Shown here one piece after another: positions 53,716 through 63,600 of a stretch of DNA of 64,000 nucleotides. The first letter of the stretch is position 1. Every line of letters begins with the position of its first letter. The stretch is from assembly GCA_030849465.1 (NCBI GenBank), contig JARVLF010000008.1, positions 62,001-126,000 on the forward strand, in the 5' to 3' direction. Below the pieces are notes generated by a model, which was not told the origin of the DNA, made no database searches, and saw nothing but the letters and a program-made list of their open reading frames with translations. The position numbers and the translations under genes are program-made. The DNA is from Moesziomyces globuligerus (taxonomy: Eukaryota; Basidiomycota; Ustilaginomycetes; Ustilaginales; Ustilaginaceae).

Positions 53716-54011
53716 CGTTGTTCGGCTTTCACCGCTTTGGATAGCCTGGCCTCTCCCTGTCTGTCCGCAATTCTCGCTCCTTCCTCCTCCACGCCCATCC
53801 ATATCCGTCCTTCTCGCCATCGCTCGTAGCTACTGCAGTAAACGGCAAGGACCTCCAACTTCACTTCTCGCCCGCTCTCTCCCTCTTCGGACCCCCCAGT
53901 ACACCAAGCTCGGTCGATCGCGCTTTCGCCAGCTCCACCCAGCACCTCGCTCCCCCATACGTGCTGGTCAGCACCCTCCAGCCTCGAGTTTGAGCAGCCT
54001 GCCCCGCAGCC

Positions 54012-55764
54012 ATGCCTTCCTCCGCCCCCGCTTTCGATAATGACACGATCATCGTGGGTGAGTAGTCTGCCCGTCTCTCCGAGCATCTCAAGTCGAGCGC
54101 AGTCCAACGCGGCGGCTGGATTCGTCGACGAGGCCGATGAGGCGCAGTCCTGCTGACCCCGTTCGACCCTTGCCTCCTCTTCATTCCTTCGACGTGTTGC
54201 TGGCTCCTTCATCCGGCAGTTCTCGGCGCTTCGGGAGATCTCGCCAAAAAGAAGGTTCGTCCCATTCCATAGCTGCGTCGTGCAATTCCAATCCCCCAAC
54301 GACCCGAGCTGACTCCCCTTCCTCCCCACCTTGCAGACCTTCCCAGCGCTCTTCAACCTCTTCCGTCTGGGCCTGCTCCCCAAGACCACACACATCATCG
54401 GCTATGCGCGAACCAAGATGGACCGCGACACCTTTGTCGAGAAGGTCACCGGCCATCTGAAGAACGTCGACGATGACAAGGGAAAGAAGGACGTCGACGG
54501 CTTCCTCAAGATCTGCCAGTACATCTCGGGTCAGTACGACGAGGACGAGTCCTTCCAGAACCTCAACAAGGAGATGGAGCGCATCGAATCCGAAAAGATG
54601 GAGCACGACGCTCCAAGCCGTCTCTTCTACATGGCGCTTCCGCCCAACGTCTTCACCGTCGTCGCAAAGGGCCTCAAGAAGAACTGCTACTCGGAAAAGG
54701 CACACAACCGCATCGTCATCGAGAAGCCCTTCGGCAAGGACCTCGAGAGCAGCCGCGAGATGATCGGCGCGCTCAAGGGCCTTTGGAAGGAGGAGGAGAC
54801 CTTCCGCATCGACCACTACCTCGGCAAGGAGATGGTCAAGAACCTCCTCATCATGCGCTTCGGCAACCCCTTCATCGACGCAGGCCTCAACAACAAGCTC
54901 GTCGACAACGTCCAGATCACCTTCAAGGAGCCCTTCGGCACCGAGGGCCGCGGCGGCTACTTTGACGAGTTCGGCATCATCCGTGACATCCAGCAGAACC
55001 ACCTCTCCCAGGTGCTCTCCCTCCTCGCCATGGAGCGTCCCAAGTCGTTCTCCGCCGAGGACATCCGCGACGAAAAGGTGCGCGTGCTCAAGGCCGTGCC
55101 CGCCATCCAGGAGAAGGACGTCCTCATCGGCCAGTACACGGCCGCCAACGGCAAGCCCGGCTACAAGGACGACGAAACGGTCCCCAAGGACAGCAACTGC
55201 CCCACCTTCGCCGCCATGGCGCTCTATGTCAACAACGAGCGCTGGAAGGGCGTCCCCTTCATCCTCAAGGCGGGCAAGGCGCTCGACGAGGCCAAGGTGG
55301 TCATCCGCGTCCAGTTCAAGGACGTGCCCAACGGCATCTTTGACGACATCTCGCGCAACGAGCTCGTGATCCGCATCCAGCCGGACGAGGCCGTCTACCT
55401 CAAGATGAACGCCAAGAAGCCCGGCCTGGAGATGGCCACGCTGCCTGCCGACCTCGACCTGACCTACAAGGAGCGCTTCTCCGAGGTGCGCATCCCCGAG
55501 GCGTACGAGGCGCTCATCCTCGACGCGCTCAACGGCGACCACTCAAACTTTGTGCGCGACGACGAGCTCGACGTCTCGTGGGCCATCTTCACGCCGCTCC
55601 TCCACGCCATCGATGCGGGCAAGATCAAGAACGAGCCCTACGAGTACGGCAGCCGCGGTCCTGCGTCGCTCAACGACTTCATCGCACGCTACGGATACCA
55701 GCGCACCAACGACTCTTACGAGTGGCCCACCACCAACGTCAAGAAGGTCCAAGGAAAGATGTAA
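54012..55764 (+). CDS. ZWF1: Glucose-6-phosphate 1-dehydrogenase
   Basis: NADP-dependent entry enzyme of the oxidative pentose phosphate pathway, cytosolic, a main NADPH source. Exons are 54012-54057, 54220-54254 and 54337-55764; the 35-nt second exon encodes the coenzyme loop, so the N-terminus reads [25 protein letters not shown] after joining. The introns are 162 and 82 nt (GTGAGT and GTTCGT donors). The 502-residue product matches the family. Other motifs are IVIEKPFGKDL, RIDHYLGKE at about 184-192 with the catalytic His at about 187, and the C-terminal domain ending NVKKVQGKM. No peroxisomal tail is seen, in frame or after the stop codon. Confidence 0.95.
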
Positions 55765-56264
55765 ATAACCCCATGCCAATCAACCCCTCCCACCCCTCAT
55801 CTGGACCTCCGATGCGTGCGTCCTGCCTCGCCTCGAGCCACGCCTCTCCCTCTCCGTCCGTCCATGCCATGTTTCAATGTAATGCCTTCTGAGCCTCTGC
55901 AGCGGAGCCTTGTAGCGGCGCTTGTCTGAAGCAAAGCATCCTCCGTACCTTGTTCGATGTCCCGATATAACACAGTCGAAATGTCGCGAATCGGGTAGCG
56001 CTGAGTAAGGCTCGCCTGCGGCCAGTGTCAAAAAATGAGCGTAACCTCCACCTGCACGCGCTGCTGCGCCCACACGATGTGCTTCGAGCTTTAGCCGTGA
56101 TGGCTGAGTCCATCCAGCTCGGCACGGTGAGTCTTCGCCCATGACGCTTGACAGCCAACCTCGCTTCACCCTGACCACCATCAACGAGGGCAGGCTCGCT
56201 CTTCGACGGCGGCGATGGGCAACAACTAGTTGCGTCTCCATCACCGGATCCATACCAGCCTCGC
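55765..56264. other. ZWF1 3' flank and RAD4 promoter
   Basis: 500 bp between same-strand genes. No specific motif or small gene is recognised. Confidence 0.5.
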
Positions 56265-59200
56265 ATGAGCCAGGCTCGCAAGCCTGCACGTCATCCAGCT
56301 CGTAAGCCTCCCAGGCTCGCCCACGATCTCGACCGACCTGAGGCCGATCCGGAGGAGGTGATCGACGTGCATACCATCTCGGACGACCAGAGTAGCGCCA
56401 GTAGCCTGCCAGGTAGCCGCAATCCGTCTCCCGCCAGGATGCCCTCCAGAGTTCGCTCTACGCGAGCCTCGCCTTCCAAGGCACGGCCGGCTGCTACCTC
56501 GAAAGCCGGCGCTCGCCCATCAGCACCGCAAGACGTCATCGAGATCCTCTCGGACGCCTCGACAGCACAGGCCCAGGATGCACGTGACGACGTCGATATG
56601 TCGGATTTCGAGGACGTGGATGTGGACAAGGCAGGTGCGGCTGCCGCTGCCTCCTCGCGCCAGGGGAGCCAGGACCTCGACATGGAAGATGTCGACCTCG
56701 ATGAGGATCCCTCTGCGAGACAGCTACAGGACATGTATGCTTCTGCCTACCAAGAAGTGCAGGCCAGATACGGAGACGGCACCTGGGGCGACGAAGCCGA
56801 ACCTGGAAGCGACCAGGAGCTGACCGGTGACGATGCGTCCGCATCAGCTCAAGCGGTTCCCATCTTCAAGGACGGTAAAGGCCAGCACCGTGGCGTCGAG
56901 ATCTCTGTCGGCAGCCGCACACCCAAGCAGAATGGCGCCGCCAAGGCAAAGTCCAACAACCTCCTCACACCCCGCGACCGTCAGAACCGCATCACCGCCC
57001 ACAAACTTCTCGTCCTCTCCATGCTCGCCCACGCCCGCGTTCGCAACAAGTGGTGCAACGACCACGACCTGCGTGATACCCTCGCCGATTCGGTGCCCGA
57101 CTACCTCATCACCAAGATGCGTTCCATCCATCCCAAAAAGGTCCCCGAGCAGCGCGAGCGCATCCGGATGTTCGAGAGCTTCCTCTCGGAGCTGGTCCGC
57201 TGGTGGGCGGCGCGCTTCCGTCTGGACCCGAACATGGTCGCTGCCTCCGCCTTGCGCCAGCCAGACCAGGACATTGCAACCGGTGTCATGCCCAGCTCGG
57301 GCCGGCGCATCGATGGCTGGGTCGTCGAGACCGCTGCAGAGCGCGAGCAGCGTCACCGGCGCGAGCGCAGGGAACAGCAGCGGTACCGAGAAGCCAAGGA
57401 GAGCGAGGCAAAAGCGGCTCTCGATATCGATACAAGCACAAAGGGGAAAGGCAAAGGCAAAGGAAAGGCTAAGGCCACACCCACCAAACGCTCGTCCGCT
57501 CCTTCGTCAAGTACGCTGCGGCCGCCATCCAAGGCAATGGAGATCACCATCTTTGCACCTGGAAGCGCCATTCGGCCCATCTATCTGCGTCTGCTCTCGG
57601 CGCCAGAGACCCTCACTTCGCCAGCGGATCTAAAGCAGCGCGCGCTCGAGAGGACCGGATCGAGGGAAACGAGCGCTCAGCTTTTCTGCGCCCTGTGTCG
57701 CGCTCTCGGAATACCTGCTCGGCTAGTCGTTAGCCCGCAGCCGATGCCATGGAGTGTCGGTGCTAGTAAGCTGGCCAACTCGGCGACAGGCAGTAGCCCA
57801 GCGGACAAGAAGCCCAACCAGCTCCGGACCAAGTCCAAAGCGTCCACGTCGCGTCGCTTTACCTCGAAACCGGTCGACGAGTTTACCTCGGACGATGCAA
57901 CTGATGCCGGTTCGAGCAGCTCGGCGATGCGCTCCTCAGCATTGGGCAAGCGCTCCAAGCAGCCGATCAGCGTAGCGTCGGCTTCGTCGGCCGATGAAGC
58001 CAGCGTTGCGAGAGTTGCGAAGCGCAGAGTTGCAGCAAGCGTCTCTGAAGCAACCGGAAAGGCAGGTGGTAGGGGCAACCGCGAAGAGCCTATTTCGCTC
58101 GATGGCACGGCATCCGATGCCTCTTTACGATCCACTGCGGGCGTTGAGAAGGGAAAAGCAAGCAGCAAGGCTGTTCCCAGCGAGTCTGCGCGGCGAAAAG
58201 GCAAAGCGAAAGAGATCGATAAGCCGGATGTCGGTGGCGAAGGAAATGATGACGGAGACTACCGTCCGGAGAAGTGGCGAAATCTCACGGCGCCGCTGGA
58301 GGTGGAGCACAAGGTAAAGCTGCGCGCGTTCCGGCCCAAGCAACTCAAGGAGTCAGAGCTAGCAGGCGAAGATGCGACGGCGGATCCAGTGGATCTGCAA
58401 GCGCCGCCGACCATGTGGGTCGAGGTGTTCTCCAAGCCGTACCAGAAGTGGATCAGCGTCGACCCGGTGCGGACGCTGGTGCGACCGTCGGGCAACCGTC
58501 ACATGGAGCCGACGCCATTCGATCGGCAGAACAAGCTCATCTACGTCGCAGCTTTCGAGGAGGACGGCTACGCACGCGACGTGACGGCGCGCTACACCAA
58601 GACGCTCAACTCGCGCGTCTCGCGGTTGCGCCCGCCGACACGCGTCAAGGGCGAGGAGGACTGGTGGACGCGTGTCGTACGTGCCTTCCATCGGCCGCAG
58701 AAGCTGGATCGCGATGCGATGGAGGATGCGGAGCTGCAGGACTTTAGCGCGCGCGAGCCGATGCCGTCGTCCATGGCCGGCTTCAAGGATCATCCGGTGT
58801 ACTTTTTGGAAAAGTACCTCAAGCGCGACGAGGTCGTTTTCCCGCGCCGCCAGATCGCCACGTTCCAGGGCACGCCCGTCTTTGCCAAGGCGGACGTGCT
58901 GACGCTACGCTCGTCACGGCAGTGGTACAACGAGGGCCGCGTCGTCAAACCAGGCGAGACGGCGCTCAAGTTTGTCAAGGCACGCGGATATACTTTGGCG
59001 AACAAACGCGCCGAGGAGCAGGCGAAGCTGGAGGGAAGAGAGGTGGCTCAGGAGGGCTTGTACGCCGAGTTCCAGACGCAGCTGTATGTGCCGCCAGAGA
59101 TCGGGGACGATGGGATCATTCCAACCAACGGGTTCGGCAACATTGATCTGTTCGTGCCCTCGATGCTGCCCAAGGGTGCAGTGCATCTGCCCATGCAGGG

Positions 59201-60002
59201 CACTGCAAAGGTGGCCAAGAAGCTCGGGGTGCCGTTTGCAGAAGCGATTACCGGCTTCGAGTTTCGGAAGCAGAGGGGCATGCCCAAGATCACGGGCATC
59301 GTCGTGGCACAGACGAATGCCGAGCTCGTCGAGGACGCCTTCTGGCAGCAGGAGCAGGAGGATGCGATGAAGCAGCAGACCAAGAAGATGGAACGCGCAA
59401 TGAAGAACTGGCGCAAGCTCGTCAATGCGGTTCACATTGCAAGGCGCGTTCAGGAGCAGTACAAGGACAAGCTGCAGCCCGAAGTGCAAGAGGCGGAGGC
59501 GAAGGAGCATAAGGAGGTTAAGAGCCGCTTTTTTGCACCGTCCCAGCCGCATGAGTCCAGCGCTGTGGACGCAAGCGAGGCAGTAGAGGCTGTAGCGGTC
59601 GATGCGGAGATGGACGCCGAAACGGACGACGAACCCGCCCCGTCCACATCGACTTCCACACCGACACGGAAGGGCGGCATCATCTCGCTCGCGCAGCTCG
59701 CTTCCGCTCGACCCCAAGCCGAAGACGAAGAGGAAGAGGAAGCGGAAGCGGAAGTGGAGAAAGTGAAGGTGGTGGTTGAGAAACGGACACGTCCAAGAAG
59801 GTCGTCCCGCCCGAGCTACGTCGAAAAGGGAGCGGACGAGGAGCCGGCGGTGGGAGAGAAACGGACGCGAACGCGTCGGTCATCCCGTCCCAGCTACGTT
59901 GAGAAGGACGCGGACGATGACCAAGACGAACAAGAGGAGCAGGACGAGGCTACGCCTCGCCGCACGCGTCGCATCACCATCAAACGCCCTCGTCGAAGCT
60001 AG
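56265..60002 (+). CDS. RAD4: RAD4/XPC nucleotide excision repair damage-recognition protein
   Basis: Predicted DNA damage sensor that, with Rad23, opens distorted DNA and recruits TFIIH. The intronless protein has 1245 residues. A long acidic, Ser-rich N-terminus (to about 220) is followed by the transglutaminase-like domain (about 230-800, interrupted by a Lys/Ser-rich block at about 520-670; FCALCRALGIPARLV and WVEVFSKPYQKWISVDP are visible). The beta-hairpin domains follow: BHD1 at about 832-885 (FKDHPVYFLEKYLKRDEVV), BHD2 at about 886-950 and BHD3 at about 955-1035 (NGFGNIDLFVPSMLPKGA). A helical charged tail contains a tandem duplication of 26 residues (listed separately) and ends in an Arg/Lys-rich segment. 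The extended length is typical of smut proteins. It is convergent with TRA1. Confidence 0.93.
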   Translation: MSQARKPARHPARKPPRLAHDLDRPEADPEEVIDVHTISDDQSSASSLPGSRNPSPARMPSRVRSTRASPSKARPAATSKAGARPSAPQDVIEILSDASTAQAQDARDDVDMSDFEDVDVDKAGAAAAASSRQGSQDLDMEDVDLDEDPSARQLQDMYASAYQEVQARYGDGTWGDEAEPGSDQELTGDDASASAQAVPIFKDGKGQHRGVEISVGSRTPKQNGAAKAKSNNLLTPRDRQNRITAHKLLVLSMLAHARVRNKWCNDHDLRDTLADSVPDYLITKMRSIHPKKVPEQRERIRMFESFLSELVRWWAARFRLDPNMVAASALRQPDQDIATGVMPSSGRRIDGWVVETAAEREQRHRRERREQQRYREAKESEAKAALDIDTSTKGKGKGKGKAKATPTKRSSAPSSSTLRPPSKAMEITIFAPGSAIRPIYLRLLSAPETLTSPADLKQRALERTGSRETSAQLFCALCRALGIPARLVVSPQPMPWSVGASKLANSATGSSPADKKPNQLRTKSKASTSRRFTSKPVDEFTSDDATDAGSSSSAMRSSALGKRSKQPISVASASSADEASVARVAKRRVAASVSEATGKAGGRGNREEPISLDGTASDASLRSTAGVEKGKASSKAVPSESARRKGKAKEIDKPDVGGEGNDDGDYRPEKWRNLTAPLEVEHKVKLRAFRPKQLKESELAGEDATADPVDLQAPPTMWVEVFSKPYQKWISVDPVRTLVRPSGNRHMEPTPFDRQNKLIYVAAFEEDGYARDVTARYTKTLNSRVSRLRPPTRVKGEEDWWTRVVRAFHRPQKLDRDAMEDAELQDFSAREPMPSSMAGFKDHPVYFLEKYLKRDEVVFPRRQIATFQGTPVFAKADVLTLRSSRQWYNEGRVVKPGETALKFVKARGYTLANKRAEEQAKLEGREVAQEGLYAEFQTQLYVPPEIGDDGIIPTNGFGNIDLFVPSMLPKGAVHLPMQGTAKVAKKLGVPFAEAITGFEFRKQRGMPKITGIVVAQTNAELVEDAFWQQEQEDAMKQQTKKMERAMKNWRKLVNAVHIARRVQEQYKDKLQPEVQEAEAKEHKEVKSRFFAPSQPHESSAVDASEAVEAVAVDAEMDAETDDEPAPSTSTSTPTRKGGIISLAQLASARPQAEDEEEEEAEAEVEKVKVVVEKRTRPRRSSRPSYVEKGADEEPAVGEKRTRTRRSSRPSYVEKDADDDQDEQEEQDEATPRRTRRITIKRPRRS
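59778..59933 (+). repeat. 78-bp (26-residue) tandem duplication inside RAD4
   Basis: Two adjacent in-frame units start EKRTR and share RRSSRPSYVEK; they occupy residues about 1172-1197 and 1198-1223. Arg/Ser-rich with a central Tyr, in the disordered C-terminal tail. Confidence 0.85.
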
Positions 60003-60697
60003 CCTGCACAGGATAGAAGCACAAGGGAATGCAACTTGCAGATCGCAGTACGTCAAGCATCCTGGTCGAGATGAGTCTAGACGTTTGAGGTTGCAGATCG
60101 CAGTACTGAGGCTGATGTTGCCAGCAGCGAGATGTGTGAGTCGACGACTTGAAAAGCTTGCAGCCTCGTGAGTGTCGGTGGGTTTTGGTTTGGATGTTGG
60201 TTCGGAGGTTGAGACTGCAGCCCCACGCGCGGTGTATCCGCGTTGAGCGACGAGCGCTGCGCGAGATGATTCGATGCTGTGATGTAACTGCCTTGTAAGG
60301 AGCGCAGCGTGGTCTTGGCCATGTGCGCACTCTCGAGGCCCAAGTGCGCTCGTAGCCAGCCCCGCCCGTGCTCCAGCACGACTCGGAATCGATTCACTCC
60401 CTCACTCCCTCACTCCCGATCCGTCTTCCCCCCTCCCCCCCCCTTTTCCTTGGCGTGCAACGATCTCGCAGCACCACACCTCGCGATGGATCTGACCACC
60501 CCGAGCAGGCTCGTCAGCCAAGCACGTTGGCCAAGCCAAACTCCACTGCCAGATCCCAAGACCGCGTTCTGCCCTTGCAAGCACCCATCCTGATCGAGAT
60601 CCCCTCACAGCCACTCAAACCCAGCACTTGTGACTGACAGGAAACAAGGTGAAGAAACGATTCCGAAAGGACAAACATGTGTTGAAAGGAAGCTAAC
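60003..60697. other. Convergent 3' region of RAD4 and TRA1
   Basis: About 700 bp between convergent stops. A C-rich polypyrimidine tract lies at about 60425-60447, and CTCCCTCA repeats precede it near 60396-60415. The stretch 60300-60640 is C/T-rich on plus, like a promoter leader, but no credible coding sequence follows it. Confidence 0.5.
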
Positions 60698-63600
60698 TTA
60701 GAGCCAGGGTGCCCAAGTGGGGTCCTGGAGGGCGAGTTTGGAGGGGTTGGAGGCTGAGTTGATGAGGTCGAGGACGACGCCGCTGACGGGAGCTGTGGCG
60801 CTCTTGTCCTCGTGGCAGCTGAGGAGCTTTGCGCGCTTGACGACGTCTGCGACGTTTGTGAGGACGACCTCCTTGGGCGCTTCAGTGGGGAGGTTGGCGT
60901 GAGCGGCGCCCTGGGCGTGCGCCTGGCGCTGGGCGCCCTGGAGCCAAAAGTTGATCTCATCGCGCACAAAGATGCCGAGGTATTCGTCAAGAGCTCTTTC
61001 GGGTTCGGTGAGCGTCCTAGCCAGCGCGATGAGCGCGCTCGTCAGCACACCCTCGATCGCCACGGGCCCGATAAAGTGCTGCAGGTTCGGACTCAGTCGG
61101 AACGGCGTCGGATCGGTCGACTTGAACTGCGGCGCCGTCGGATTGAACGTCGGCACCACATCCGACATTGCCACCTGACCCGAAGCACGGCTGATGTGGA
61201 TGCGGTTCGGCAGCCGGTTCGAGACAAAGAGCACGTACGTGACAAACGAAGCCGCCGCCGTCTGCAGTGCAAACTGCTTGCGCAGCATGTACAGATCCGA
61301 CGGCGTACCCATCGACCGCGTCATGTACCGCGTCAGCACCGTATCCGGCACATACTTGGTCGAAATCTCCTCCATCAGATCCATCCTCAGGTTGGTAAAG
61401 TCGACGTTGCCCCGCGTACCGCTGCCGCTGGCCGGGTTACCACCATCCCAGGTACTGCGCATCTTTTCGACCCACGCAATCACCGGATCGTCCTTGCCGA
61501 TCCCGATCTCCTCGCAGTGCCGCTCGTAGATGTCCTGCAGACTGACAAAGCTTGCGTCGTGGTCGATCAAGCGCACCTGCGGAGCCAGCGGCAGCGCCAG
61601 CGGCACGTGGAACGCCAAGCCGCGCTTGCGCGTCTCCTTCCTCCTCTCCAAGATGCGGTTGAAGAAGCGCAGAAGCTGGAAGATCCTCTCCTCCCTCCTG
61701 CAGTACCTGCCGCTGGGCAGCTGGACTGCAAACGAGTGCGTCGTGCCCTTGTTGCTGAGGATCGTCAGCCGGCGCGTGCACATGCCCGCTGACCGGACCA
61801 TCTCGAACACGGGCAGGAAGCGGGCGATCTTGACAAAGTCCGAGTTGTTGTCCTCCAGCCGCAGGTACTGGCCGGGCACCTCGACCTCGTCGAACTTCTG
61901 GTGCTGGAACTCGACGAGATAGTGCGAGCAGTGCTCCAGATGCTGCTTGCTCGGCCTTCGGTCGAGGCTCGTCTCGTACCGGTCGCGCCAGCGCTGCAGC
62001 TTGGACACGTAGTCGCGCAGCGTCGGCTTGGATTTGACAAAGTCCTCCTCGAACGACGTCTTGAGCGGGCCCGGAGGCAGGTTCTCGGCAAAGCGGATCA
62101 CGTTGGCCTGCGACGACGCCGGCAGCACGCCCGAGTCGTTGGGCGAGACCGCACGCTGGATGTACTGCTGCAGCGCGTCGTTGAGCAGCGCATTCGTCAG
62201 ACGGTAGATGTCCTCCTCGTTGGTCGGCTTGAATCGCTGCTGGATCTGCTCGGCGATGTTCTCCATCGTCAGCGTCAGCAGCGGGAACGCCGTCTTGAGG
62301 ATGTTGAGGATCTCGTCCACGTACTCCCACGGCTGTCGCGGCATGTTGGCGGCCGCTGCCGCCGCTGCCGCCGTCGCTGCGGGCGCCCCAGGCGCACCCG
62401 GTGCAGCCGCAGGCGTCGCAGGAGTTGCAGTGGGCGCGGCCGTCTTTCCAGCTGCTGCGGCATCGGCGCCGTTGGCCGGCGTCGTGCTGGCTGCTGCCGG
62501 CGTGCCATCGGTCTTGGCCGGACTGCCAGGCGCCGCCGCCTCGGCACCGGCCGTCTTGGCTGCGTCGCCTCCGGCCGCCGGTTTGCCATTTGCGGCGGCC
62601 GCGGCCGCTGCAGCCGCCTGCTGCTGCTGTCGAGCCTGCTGCTGCGCGGCGCGCTGTGCGGCCATGAGCGACTGGCGCTTCATGGCGACAAAGTCCTCCT
62701 TGGTGGTGCGCAGGTAGAAGTAGAGCGACTGCGGGAAGGTCTTGGCGATGGACATGAGCATCTTTCTCGCGAAGCGCGCCTCCTTGTGGCTGAGGCTCTG
62801 CAGCAGCTGCGGGATGAAGGTGATCCAGTACCAGATAGGAGCGTCGCCCTTGAAGCCCTCGAACGCCTGCCACACCGTGCCCTTGCTGTCGTCGCACGAG
62901 AGCAGCCAGAGCACGCGGATGAGCACCTTGCGCACCTTGGCGTTCTTGTACAGTCCGGCGGCCTGGAGGTAGCAGCTGACGGCGTTGCCCGCGGCCGCAA
63001 GCTCGGCCGGCCTGTCCCGGAAGAGTCGATCGTTGTAGCGGCCCCACTCGGTCCAGGCCTTGGCGAGGTTGAGGTCCATCTGGATCGCCGTCGCAAAGGC
63101 GTGGTTGGCCTCGTCGTTGAGTCCGAGGCGCGCCATGAACATACCCTTGAGCGTGAAGAATTCGGCCTTCTGCGGGGCGGCGAAGAACATGAGGTTGGTG
63201 TTGTTGATCACGTCGAGGCCCTGGGTGAGCTCGTTGGGGTTCTGGAAGTGGCACTTGGCCTGCTCGCGCAGCTTGAGGAACGCCTCCTGGATCTCGATGT
63301 TGGGCAGCGTGTAGATCTTGGTGAGCGACGAGATGCACACGTCGTTGAGGTAGTGCTTCCTCGCCACGTGGGCGAATCGGTTGATGATCCACGCCGTCTC
63401 GTGGTAGCCTCTGTAGGCGTACGAGTTGGTCGACGCGTTCTGGCCGTCGCGCTGCTGGATCACGGGCACCAGCGGCAAGTAGGCCTTGTTGATCGCGCCG
63501 AACACGTGCTGTCTCCAGGCGACGAGGTCGCTCCAGGCGTTGATGTCGTCCCACAGGTTCGGCAGGCGCTCGCGCCATGTCTGCATCTGCGCCTTGAGCT

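Larger units (their letters stand above)
49870..54011. promoter_or_regulatory. Long divergent region between the homeodomain gene and ZWF1 (4.1 kb)
   Basis: No convincing gene is found. Open frames up to 251 codons (for instance 50089-50844) overlap equally long frames on the opposite strand and show no motif. The region has a GAGA-rich stretch near 51369-51390, an 11-bp tandem repeat and a CTG repeat. The first 300-500 bp should be the homeodomain promoter and the last 400 bp the ZWF1 promoter; the middle 3 kb is unexplained. Confidence 0.55.

Noticed and set aside
55765..55911. Possible readthrough extension of ZWF1 with a peroxisomal signal
   Set aside because: The stop context is TAA-ATA and the in-frame extension ends without an SKL-like tripeptide.
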